A DNA stretch of 7,751 nt from Paracoccaceae bacterium (GTDB lineage Bacteria; Pseudomonadota; Alphaproteobacteria; Rhodobacterales; Rhodobacteraceae), in NCBI GenBank assembly GCA_026984895.1, contig JALSRF010000352.1:1-7751 (forward strand), in the 5' to 3' direction. Positions 1 through 6,533 of this stretch are shown in pieces. Below the pieces are notes generated by a model that saw nothing but the letters and a program-made list of their open reading frames with translations, was not told where the DNA came from and ran no database searches. The number at the start of each line of letters is the position of its first letter. The stretch's first letter is position 1. The position numbers and the translations under genes were made by a program.

Positions 1-209
1 AAGCGAACCGAAAACCTCCGCGCCCGGTCGGGATCGTCGAACAGCGCCGCGATCGGGCGCGTTCGGGTCGCGGCGCGGCGCGCGGCGAGGCTGTCCCAGA
101 TCGCCTGCAGGGCCGGCCCGGCTTCGGGCTGTCCGGCACCGGGCTTTCGGGCACCGGGCTTTCGGGCTGCGGGCTTGCGGGGCCCCGCCGGTTCGGTCTT
201 CGCGTTCAT
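1..209 (-). CDS. pgi: Glucose-6-phosphate isomerase, N-terminal part (cut by window edge)
   Basis: The enzyme interconverts glucose-6-phosphate and fructose-6-phosphate in the cytoplasm. Only the first 69 codons are present; the rest lies beyond the left edge. From about residue 34 the sequence (LQAIWDSLAARR, then RPIAALFDDPDRARRFS) follows the family's usual N-terminus: a Trp-containing helix, then a short I-x-x-LF-x-D-x-x-R-x-x-x-F-S stretch. The ATG shares a 4-base ATGA overlap with the pgl stop, so this is the third gene of a zwf-pgl-pgi operon and is probably translated by coupling. No other ATG, GTG or TTG occurs in frame in the visible part, which supports this start. The odd part is residues 9-28, a Pro/Arg/Lys-rich tail of four 5-residue repeats that precedes the usual start of the fold. 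The identification rests on a short stretch plus operon context. Confidence 0.82.
   Translation of the reverse strand, partial: MNAKTEPAGPRKPAARKPGARKPGAGQPEAGPALQAIWDSLAARRAATRTRPIAALFDDPDRARRFSVR
126..185. repeat. Four tandem 15-bp units inside the start of pgi
   Basis: The plus-strand units are 126-140, 141-155, 156-170 and 171-185. Each begins GGGCT; the middle two differ only in the last bases (CACC or CTGC). The 15-bp period keeps the pgi frame. On the minus strand the units encode GPRKP, AARKP, GARKP and GAGQP in turn. The most likely origin is slippage in GC-rich DNA. Confidence 0.85.
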
Positions 210-879
210 GCCGCCCAATGCACCACGGCCCCTTTCAGAACCGCCAGCACCGGCGCTTTCAGCGGATCGCCGATCTCGCGCGCCCGCTCCAGGGCGGCGC
301 GTTTCGCCGCGCCGGTGATGACGATGTGCTTGGCCAGCGCGCCATCCAGCACCGGGGCGCTCAGCGTCAGGCGCGCCTCCGGCTGCGAGGGCGGGCGCAT
401 CACCATCACGTCGGGCGCTTCCTCGCGCAGCGCCGCGCCCAGGTTGGGGCAGTCGGCAAACAGCGAAGCCACATGCATGTCTTCGCCCATGCCCAGCAGC
501 GCGACCGAGATCGGCAGCAGCTGTTCGATCTGTTCCGCCAGTTGCCCGAAAGCCTCTTCCGGCGTCTTTTCGGGCTGGTAGAACGGGATGAAGGTCGCCG
601 CGGCGGCGCGCCCGACCAGCAGATGCTCGCGCAGCAGCCGGGCGTTCGAGCGCGGCGAGGTTTCATCGACCCAGCGTTCGTCCGACAGCAGCACAGTCAC
701 GCGTTCCCAGTCCAGGCGCGCAACCGAAAGCGAATCGAACACCGGCGCCGGGGTCGTCCCGCCGGGAACCACCAGCAGCACGTTTTCGCGCTGCCGCAGC
801 GCGCCGTCGATATCGCTGGCGATACGGCTTGCCAGCCCCAGCATCAGCATGTCACGGTCGGGGTATTGCTGAAACCTCA

Positions 880-880
<1 letters not shown>
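206..880 (-). CDS. pgl: 6-phosphogluconolactonase (DevB type)
   Basis: It hydrolyses 6-phosphogluconolactone, the product of Zwf, to 6-phosphogluconate in the cytoplasm. The protein has 224 residues from the ATG at 880, a normal length for the short bacterial form. Visible family features, in order: VVPGGTTPAPVFDSL near residues 37-51 (phosphate-binding GGxTP), VTVLLSDERWV, SNARLLREHLL, LLGMGEDMHVASLF, and RLTLSAPVLDGA near the C-terminus. The usual G-x-D-G-H-T-A-S-L-F loop reads GEDMHVASLF here; the Asp and His are kept. Its ATG shares one base with the zwf stop (TGATG), and a GTG one codon earlier (883) would overlap by four. I prefer the ATG because it gives the usual Met-basic-Phe beginning, but the upstream purine-rich sequence does not separate the two. 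The 3' end overlaps pgi by four bases. Confidence 0.93.
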
Positions 881-2337
<1,457 letters not shown>

Positions 2338-2376
2338 TCATTTCTCCGCCTTGATCCGGCGACGCGCGGGCAGCGC

Positions 2377-2405
2377 CGGATACCTTGAAACCATGTCAGC
2401 GGCAA
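2377..2405 (-). promoter_or_regulatory. Possible sigma70-type promoter for zwf
   Basis: On the minus strand TTGCCG (2405-2400) and TATCCG (2382-2377) are separated by exactly 17 bases. They match four and three of the six consensus bases. Transcription would start near 2370 and leave a leader of about 33 bases before zwf, which fits a ribosome site at 2344-2347. The -10 match is weak, so this is only a candidate. Confidence 0.28.
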
Positions 2406-2446
2406 TCCTTGCCTTTTTCGGGCGCCGGGTCACCCCGTCACCTGCA

Positions 2447-2460
2447 TGTTAACGCTACCA
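2447..2460. promoter_or_regulatory. Candidate LacI-family operator upstream of zwf
   Basis: TGTTAACGCTACCA is an imperfect palindrome centred on CG. Comparing it with its reverse complement gives 10 identical bases of 14. The pattern TGxTAnCGnTAnCA is typical of LacI-family operators. Rhodobacter has a LacI-family regulator of central carbon metabolism, CceR, reported to control Entner-Doudoroff and related genes, so this may be its site; that link is inference from position and motif shape. The site lies about 110 bp upstream of zwf and 142 bp upstream of the divergent radical SAM gene, and could serve either. Confidence 0.45.
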
Positions 2461-2601
2461 GACGCCCTATTAGCCGGGCCCCGCCGACAAGTCCAGCCGG
2501 CACCGGCGACATCACAACGATGTCAATTCATTCATTTTTCGGTTCCAATGGCGCACAGCGCACGCTACCCACGATGAAAATCGCGCGCAGGATGGGACAC
2601 C

Positions 2602-3555
2602 ATGAAACACCAGCCAATCCGGGACGGACGATTCGCCAAGTTCGAGCATCCGCAGATCACCGCCACGGGCGAAACGCGGGCCTCGGTCGCGCTCAAGGAG
2701 CCGAAGACGCTCTGGTTCAATACCGGAACGCTGTGCAACATCGCCTGCAGGAACTGCTATATCGAAAGCTCGCCCGGCAACGACCGGCTGGTCTACCTGA
2801 CGGTGCAAGAGGTCGTCAGCTACCTGCGCGAGCTGCGCGAACTGCGCTGGCCGGTCGGCGAGATCGGCTTTACCGGGGGCGAGCCGTTCATGAACCCGGA
2901 AATCATCGACATGGCGCGCGCGGCGCTGGAGGACGGTTTCGAGGTGCTGATCCTGACCAACGCCATGCGCCCGATGATGCGCCGGCGCATGCGCGAGGGG
3001 TTGCAGGACCTTGCGCGCGCGCACGCGGCGCGTCTGACGCTGCGGGTGTCGCTGGACCACTACGATGCGGCGCGCCATGACGGCGAACGCGCAAAGGGCA
3101 GCTTTGCGCGCACGATCGAGGGCATGGCCTGGCTGCGCGACAACGCCATTCGCATGACCGTGGCCGGGCGCACGCTCTGGGGCGAAACCGAAGCCCGGGC
3201 CCGCGCCGGCTATGCCGCCCTTTTCGCCCGGCACGGGTTCGATGTGGATGCCGAGGACCCGGCGGCGCTGGTGCTGTTTCCCGAGATGGACGAAACCGTT
3301 GACGTGCCCGAGATCACGACCCGGTGCTGGGACATCCTGAACAAGGACCCGGCCCAGGTGATGTGCGCCTCCTCGCGCATGGTGGTCAAGCGCAAGGGCG
3401 CCGAGAAACCCGCGGTTCTGGCCTGCACGCTGCTGGCCTATTCCCCCGAGTTCGAACTGGGGGAAACGCTTTCCGAGGCGCAGCGCGAAGTCTTTCTGAA
3501 CCACCCCCACTGCGCCCGGTTCTGCGTGCTGGGCGGGGCCAGCTGTTCGGCCTGA
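2602..3555 (+). CDS. Radical SAM protein with cysteine-rich C-terminus, substrate unknown
   Basis: This is a 317-residue member of the radical SAM superfamily, whose members cleave S-adenosylmethionine with a [4Fe-4S] cluster to start radical chemistry. The cluster motif CNIACRNC is at 45-52 (Cys45, Cys49, Cys52, then Tyr53), within a segment beginning TLWFNTGTLC. The GGEP motif that contacts SAM is at 92-95, in FTGGEPFMNPE. The C-terminal third has six more cysteines: 242, 255, 275, 304, 308 and 315. The last lies two residues from the end (CARFCVLGGASCSA). This suggests one or more auxiliary iron-sulphur clusters in a SPASM- or twitch-like region, although the spacing is not the textbook SPASM pattern. 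There is no signal peptide or membrane segment, so it should be cytoplasmic. A purine-rich AGGATGGGA precedes the ATG. It stands alone, divergent from zwf, with no peptide precursor or partner enzyme beside it. I recognise the family as conserved but know of no established function. Confidence 0.88.
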   Translation: MKHQPIRDGRFAKFEHPQITATGETRASVALKEPKTLWFNTGTLCNIACRNCYIESSPGNDRLVYLTVQEVVSYLRELRELRWPVGEIGFTGGEPFMNPEIIDMARAALEDGFEVLILTNAMRPMMRRRMREGLQDLARAHAARLTLRVSLDHYDAARHDGERAKGSFARTIEGMAWLRDNAIRMTVAGRTLWGETEARARAGYAALFARHGFDVDAEDPAALVLFPEMDETVDVPEITTRCWDILNKDPAQVMCASSRMVVKRKGAEKPAVLACTLLAYSPEFELGETLSEAQREVFLNHPHCARFCVLGGASCSA

Positions 3556-3566
3556 GCCCGCCGCCC

Positions 3567-3582
3567 TGCGCCTTCCGGCGCA
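3567..3582. terminator. Small hairpin after the radical SAM gene
   Basis: TGCGCC-TTCC-GGCGCA forms a perfect 6-bp stem with a 4-base loop, starting 12 bases after the stop codon. No T-run follows on either strand, so it is not a classical intrinsic terminator. It may stabilise the 3' end or act as a weak terminator between convergent genes. Confidence 0.3.
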
Positions 3583-3618
3583 TCGCCCGCCCTCCCGGGC
3601 CGCGATGCGCCCGGACCC

Positions 3619-3672
3619 GGCCCCGAACCCGGACGCGGCCCCGAACCCGGACGCGGCCCCGAACCCGGACGC
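3619..3672. repeat. Three perfect tandem 18-bp units
   Basis: The unit GGCCCCGAACCCGGACGC occurs three times without mismatch at 3619-3636, 3637-3654 and 3655-3672. Decayed partial units lie on both sides, to about 3700 on the right. In one plus frame the array would read PNPDAA repeats and on the minus strand RVRVRG repeats, but neither frame looks like a real gene. Confidence 0.9.
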
Positions 3673-3723
3673 GGCCCCCGGCCCCGGACCGACCCCGGAC
3701 CGACTCCCGACGCCGACACCCGC

Positions 3724-3757
3724 CCTGGCACCCGCCTGGCACCCGCCCCGGCACCCG
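3724..3757. repeat. Short tandem repeat of about 11 bp
   Basis: CCTGGCACCCG occurs at 3724-3734 and 3735-3745 and is followed by the variant CCCCGGCACCCG at 3746-3757. The unit differs from the 18-bp array just upstream, so this is a second, independent array in the same spacer. Confidence 0.75.
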
Positions 3758-3852
3758 CGGGCGCCGGCCCTTGATGGCGATGCGCCGCGCCCCCGTGGCC
3801 CGGCTTGGCCCGGCTTCGTCCCGCCCCTGACCCGGCCCTGGCCCTTTCCGTG

Positions 3853-5190
3853 TCACGACAGCGCCAGTGTGAGCACCACCTTCAGCCCGCCCAGGTCCTC
3901 GCTGCGCAGAAGTTCCAGCGCGCCGCCGTGACGGCGCGCGATATCGTCGGCGATGGACAGCCCCAGCCCCACCCCGGAGCCGTGGTTCTGATTGCGCGAG
4001 GCATCCAGCCGCACGAACGGTTCCAGCGCGCGCGCGCGCTGTTCGACCGGGATCCCGGGGCCGTCGTCCTCGATCTCCACGCGCGCCGCGCGCGCCGTGC
4101 GCATCACCGAGACCCGCACCTGGCCGGCATGGCGCAGCGCGTTGCCGATCAGGTTTTCAAGCGCGCGTTCGATCGCCATCGGGCGCAGCCGCAGGCGCAA
4201 CGGGCAGGCCATTTCGCCCAGGCTTACCCGGCCGCCGCGCCGCGTCACCTTGTCGGCAACCGCGCGCACCAGCGCGCACAGGTCGCGCTCTTCCATCTCT
4301 TCCAGCGCATCGGTGCGGCTGAAGGCCAGGAATTCGTCCAGCAGCCGCTCCATGTCGCCCAGGTCGCGCAGCATGTCGGCGGCGGCCTCGGTGTCCTCGA
4401 CCATGGACAGGGCCAGTTTCAGGCGGGTCAGCGGCGTGCGCAGGTCGTGGCTGACCCCCGACAGCATCATGGTGCGCTGCTCGATCTGGCGCTCGATTCG
4501 CGCGCGCATGGCCAGAAACGCCTTGCCGGCGGCGCGCACCTCGATCGCGCCGCCGGGCGTGTAGGCCACGACTTCGCCGCGCCCGAAGGCTTCGGCCGCG
4601 CGCGCCAGCCGGCGGATCGGGCGCAGCTGATTGCGCAGGAACACCATCGCCACCATGGTCATCAGCGCCCCGACGAAGACCATCAGCACCAGGAACTGGT
4701 GCGGGTTCGAGGCCGACACCCGCGCGCGGCTGACGGTCATCTCCACCGGTCCGAAGCGGCTGTCGATCCAGTAGAACAGCGTGCGGAAATCGGTGGCCAG
4801 ATCCACCGCCAGCAGCCCGGGCACGCGTTCCCTTAGGGTCCGGATCACCTCGCGCCCGGACAGGTCCGTGAACGGGTGGCTGAAGGCCGGATCGGGCACC
4901 GGGCGCGAAAACGCCACCGCGATCTCGAGCGGCCGGCCCAGGCGCAGCGCCGCGGCACGCGCCCGGGCGATGTCGGGGGCCGCGTCGATCTGCGCGGCGA
5001 TCAGCGAGGTGTCCAGCGCCAGCGCGCGGGTCATCTGGCGCGCCACGTCCTCGTAATGGCGCTGGATGAACACCACCGAGACCACCACCTGCAGGGTAAT
5101 GATCGGCACCAGCAGGATCAGCGCCGCCCGCCCGTAAAGCCCGCGCGGCATGTAACGTTTCAGCCAGCCCAGTTTCAGATCGATCCGCAT
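3853..5190 (-). CDS. EnvZ-like sensor histidine kinase
   Basis: An inner-membrane sensor kinase of 445 residues that autophosphorylates on His and passes the phosphate to a response regulator. A basic N-terminal tail (1-21) is followed by TM1 at about 22-42, a sensor region of about 120 residues probably in the periplasm, TM2 at about 167-186, and a HAMP linker (about 183-236). The dimerisation box GVSHDLRTPLTRL (phospho-His248) closely resembles that of EnvZ. The ATPase domain has an N box in RALENLIGNALRHA (342-355), G1 DDGPGI (375-380) and G2 GSGVGLGLSI (404-413). All catalytic motifs are intact, so kinase activity is expected. No response regulator lies on either side: downstream is a repeat-filled spacer, upstream a divergent hydrolase 42 bp away. 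The ATG at 5190 has no clear Shine-Dalgarno sequence (AATAGCCC precedes it). The stimulus cannot be told from the sequence, and the osmosensor name should be taken only as family likeness. Confidence 0.93.
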   Translation of the reverse strand: MRIDLKLGWLKRYMPRGLYGRAALILLVPIITLQVVVSVVFIQRHYEDVARQMTRALALDTSLIAAQIDAAPDIARARAAALRLGRPLEIAVAFSRPVPDPAFSHPFTDLSGREVIRTLRERVPGLLAVDLATDFRTLFYWIDSRFGPVEMTVSRARVSASNPHQFLVLMVFVGALMTMVAMVFLRNQLRPIRRLARAAEAFGRGEVVAYTPGGAIEVRAAGKAFLAMRARIERQIEQRTMMLSGVSHDLRTPLTRLKLALSMVEDTEAAADMLRDLGDMERLLDEFLAFSRTDALEEMEERDLCALVRAVADKVTRRGGRVSLGEMACPLRLRLRPMAIERALENLIGNALRHAGQVRVSVMRTARAARVEIEDDGPGIPVEQRARALEPFVRLDASRNQNHGSGVGLGLSIADDIARRHGGALELLRSEDLGGLKVVLTLALS

Positions 5191-5232
5191 GGGCTATTGG
5201 TAACGCCTAATTGCCGGGTTAAGAAGGCCGAT
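5191..5232. promoter_or_regulatory. Divergent 42-bp control region, kinase / MBL hydrolase
   Basis: Only 42 bases separate the two start codons, so the promoters must overlap each other or lie partly within the opposite gene. The stretch is richer in A/T than its surroundings. For the kinase, TTAACC (5222-5217) and CAATAG 17 bases downstream form a poor promoter pair that would place transcription start close to the ATG. On the plus strand AAGAAGG ends five bases before the hydrolase ATG and is a good ribosome site. I see no convincing operator. Confidence 0.4.
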
Positions 5233-6129
5233 ATGAACACGACCCCTCCCGCAACCGCACAATGGCTTGCCGCCGGGCTGCGCCGGGTGCTGGCGCCCAA
5301 CCCCTCGCCGATGACCTTCCGGGGGACCAACAGCTACATCGTCGGCGAGGGGCGCGTGGCGGTGATCGACCCGGGCCCGGCCCTGCCCGAGCACATGGAC
5401 AACCTGTTGCGCGCGCTGGCCCCGGGCGAAACCGTCAGCCACATCCTGGTCACCCATTCGCATGTGGATCATTCGCCCCTTGCCGCGCCGCTTTCGCGCC
5501 GGACCGGCGCGCCGGTCTTCGCCTTTGGCAACAGCACGCAGGGGCGCAGCGCGGTGATGCGCGTGCTGGCCGAAACGGGGCTTGCCGGGGGCGGCGAAGG
5601 GGTGGATGGCGACTTCGAACCCGACGTGCGTCTGCGGGACGGCGAAAGCCTCTGCGCCGAGGGCTGGAGCATCGAGGCGATCCACACCCCCGGCCACATG
5701 GGCAATCATCTGTGCCTGCGCTGGGGCGATGCGGTCTTTACCGGCGATCACGTCATGGGCTGGGCCTCGTCGCTGGTCTCGCCGCCGGACGGGGACCTGA
5801 GCGATTTCATGGCCTCGCTGGACCGGCTCGAAAGGCTGCGCGCGCGCCGCTTCTACCCCGGGCACGGCGCCCCCGTCGCCGATCCGGCGGCGCGCATCCG
5901 CTGGCTGCGCGCGCACCGCAGGAGCCGCGAGGCGGAAATCCTCGATGCCCTGGCCGCGGGCCCGGCCGACAGCGCCGCGCTGGCCCGGCGCATCTACCGC
6001 GATCTGGCCCCCGCGCTACTGCCGGCGGCACGGCGCAACGTTTTCGCGCATCTGGTGGACCTGCAGGCAAGGGGGCGCGTCGCCCCCGAGGGCAGGCTGG
6101 CCGCCGACGCCGTTTTCCGCAGTGCCTGA
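5233..6129 (+). CDS. MBL-fold metallo-hydrolase with winged helix (LACTB2-like)
   Basis: A cytoplasmic metallo-beta-lactamase-fold hydrolase of 298 residues. The fold begins with MTFRGTNSYIVGEG (27-40) and VAVIDPGP. The metal site is complete: THSHVDH at 74-80 (His75, His77, Asp79, His80), HTPGHMGNH with His151 and His155, GDH with Asp172, and PGHG with His211. From about 228 the chain passes into a C-terminal winged-helix segment (HRRSREAEILDAL, later RNVFAHLVDLQARGRV). This two-part layout is that of the LACTB2 / beta-lactamase-like family, whose human member is an endoribonuclease. The bacterial substrate is unsettled, and RNA or a small ester or thioester are both possible. The start at 5233 is set by a good AAGG at five bases; the open frame continues upstream, but only antisense to the kinase. 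The gene is divergent from the kinase. Confidence 0.92.
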   Translation: MNTTPPATAQWLAAGLRRVLAPNPSPMTFRGTNSYIVGEGRVAVIDPGPALPEHMDNLLRALAPGETVSHILVTHSHVDHSPLAAPLSRRTGAPVFAFGNSTQGRSAVMRVLAETGLAGGGEGVDGDFEPDVRLRDGESLCAEGWSIEAIHTPGHMGNHLCLRWGDAVFTGDHVMGWASSLVSPPDGDLSDFMASLDRLERLRARRFYPGHGAPVADPAARIRWLRAHRRSREAEILDALAAGPADSAALARRIYRDLAPALLPAARRNVFAHLVDLQARGRVAPEGRLAADAVFRSA

Positions 6130-6157
6130 GGCCGGCCTGTCGCCCGCAGGCCCGGCC
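6130..6157 (+). terminator. Strong hairpin directly after the MBL gene
   Basis: GGCCGGCCTG (6130-6139) pairs with CAGGCCCGGCC (6147-6157) across a 7-base loop, giving ten base pairs with one bulged C. It begins at the base after the TGA stop. No T-run follows; an 11-bp repeat array starts at its right foot. It probably blocks 3' decay or contributes to termination. Confidence 0.4.
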
Positions 6158-6198
6158 CCGAAAGCGCCCCGAAAGCCCCCCGACAGCCCCCCGAAAGG
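6155..6198. repeat. Four tandem 11-bp units
   Basis: Units at 6155-6165 and 6166-6176 are identical (GCCCCGAAAGC). Units at 6177-6187 (CCCCCGACAGC) and 6188-6198 (CCCCCGAAAGG) are close variants. The array fills the space between the hairpin after the MBL gene and the tRNA promoter region. Confidence 0.82.
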
Positions 6199-6248
6199 CC
6201 CGGGCCGGACGGGGGCCGAAATTTCGCACCGACGGCCCGCAATCCCTC

Positions 6249-6277
6249 TGGACGGGGGGCGACCGCCTTGCTATATG
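6249..6277 (+). promoter_or_regulatory. Promoter of tRNA-Asn
   Basis: TGGACG (6249-6254) and TATATG (6272-6277) are separated by exactly 17 bases, and each matches four of six consensus positions. Transcription would start near 6284, about four bases before the mature tRNA 5' end at 6288, a normal layout for a single tRNA gene. The TATATG stands out in very GC-rich surroundings. Confidence 0.68.
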
Positions 6278-6287
6278 CGCGTCGTGT

Positions 6288-6362
6288 TCCGGCGTAGCTC
6301 AGCGGTAGAGCAGTTGACTGTTAATCAATTGGTCGCAGGTTCGATCCCTGCCGCCGGAGCCA
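6288..6362 (+). tRNA. tRNA-Asn (anticodon GTT)
   Basis: A complete 75-base cloverleaf can be folded by eye. The acceptor stem TCCGGCG (6288-6294) pairs fully with CGCCGGA (6352-6358). The D stem is GCTC (6297-6300) with GAGC (6308-6311). The anticodon stem is GTTGA (6313-6317) with TCAAT (6325-6329), including one G-T pair. The loop CTGTTAA has anticodon GTT at 6320-6322, which reads AAC and AAU for asparagine. The T stem is GCAGG with CCTGC around TTCGATC. Discriminator G6359 is followed by an encoded CCA (6360-6362). It is a single gene with its own promoter, convergent with the aminotransferase. I see no clear intrinsic terminator behind it. tRNA 3' ends are common integration sites, but no integrase or duplicated 3' end is visible here. 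Confidence 0.97.
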
Positions 6363-6390
6363 AAACCCCCTCTCCCGTCCCTGCTGTCCG

Positions 6391-6429
6391 GGCCGATGTA
6401 CCTGGCCGATCTGCCTGGCCGGTTGGCCT
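6391..6429. repeat. Three degenerate tandem 13-bp units after the tRNA
   Basis: GGCCGATGTACCT (6391-6403), GGCCGATCTGCCT (6404-6416) and GGCCGGTTGGCCT (6417-6429) are tandem and share the GGCCG start and CCT end. The array begins 28 bases behind the tRNA and could be part of its transcribed tail. Confidence 0.68.
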
Positions 6430-6446
6430 GCCGGGCGGGTTGACCG

Positions 6447-6489
6447 GCCCCCGGCGCCCTTCCCCCGGGCTTCCCGCCCCCGGCGCCCT
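6447..6489. repeat. Pair of identical 14-bp direct repeats
   Basis: GCCCCCGGCGCCCT occurs at 6447-6460 and again at 6476-6489, with 15 C-rich bases between. No coding capacity or regulatory role is apparent. Confidence 0.75.
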
Positions 6490-6509
6490 GCCCCGCGACA
6501 AGACCGCCC

Positions 6510-6524
6510 CGCCGGCGCGCGGCG
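6510..6524 (-). terminator. Small hairpin after the aminotransferase gene
   Basis: CGCCG-GCGCG-CGGCG gives a 5-bp stem and 5-base loop, nine bases beyond the stop codon of the minus-strand gene. No T-run follows, and a stem this short arises easily in such GC-rich DNA, so the assignment is weak. Confidence 0.18.
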
Positions 6525-6533
6525 CATGCACGA

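Larger units (their letters stand above)
3556..3852. other. Convergent GC-rich spacer without a credible gene
   Basis: This stretch lies between the 3' ends of the radical SAM gene and the histidine kinase. It is strongly C-rich on the plus strand and consists largely of short tandem repeats (listed separately) with one small hairpin near its left end. Long open frames cross it on both strands, but they encode Pro/Ala/Asp or Arg/Gly low-complexity sequence and run on antisense into the flanking genes. I see no promoter, RNA gene or tRNA here. Confidence 0.7.

Noticed and set aside
2512..3510. Minus-strand frame of 332 codons opposite the radical SAM gene.
   Set aside because: No recognisable motif is present. 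The plus strand carries intact cluster and GGEP motifs, so this frame is an antisense shadow.
3619..3757. Repeat cluster considered as a CRISPR array or an origin iteron set.
   Set aside because: The units are directly tandem with no unique spacers, no cas genes are nearby, and the DNA is very GC-rich with no A/T-rich unwinding region or replication gene.
3386..3856. Minus-strand frame of 156 codons starting GTG, overlapping the kinase stop as GTGA, with RVRVRG repeats.
   Set aside because: The overlap looks like coupling, but the product is Arg/Gly low complexity made by the 18-bp DNA repeat, and the frame runs on antisense into the radical SAM gene. An open frame of this kind is expected in GC-rich repeat DNA.
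3605..3931. Plus-strand frame encoding three PNPDAA repeats.
   Set aside because: It has low complexity and no ribosome site, and it continues antisense into the kinase 3' end. The repeat is better described at DNA level.
3805..4836. Plus-strand frame of 343 codons opposite the histidine kinase.
   Set aside because: Its composition is His/Gln/Ala-rich and typical of antisense shadows; the kinase motifs on the minus strand are complete.
5198..5212. TGGTAACGCCTAA in the kinase / MBL spacer, resembling half of the zwf operator.
   Set aside because: Only the left half fits TGxTAnCG. The right half is shifted by a base and does not form the palindrome.
4876..5232. N-terminal extension of the MBL frame upstream of 5233.
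   Set aside because: It lies wholly antisense to the kinase and encodes Arg/His-rich filler. The MBL family begins normally at the ATG at 5233, which has a good ribosome site.
6288..6362. tRNA 3' end considered as an integration site for a mobile element.
   Set aside because: There is no integrase gene, no second copy of the tRNA 3' end and no change of gene type on either side within the window.
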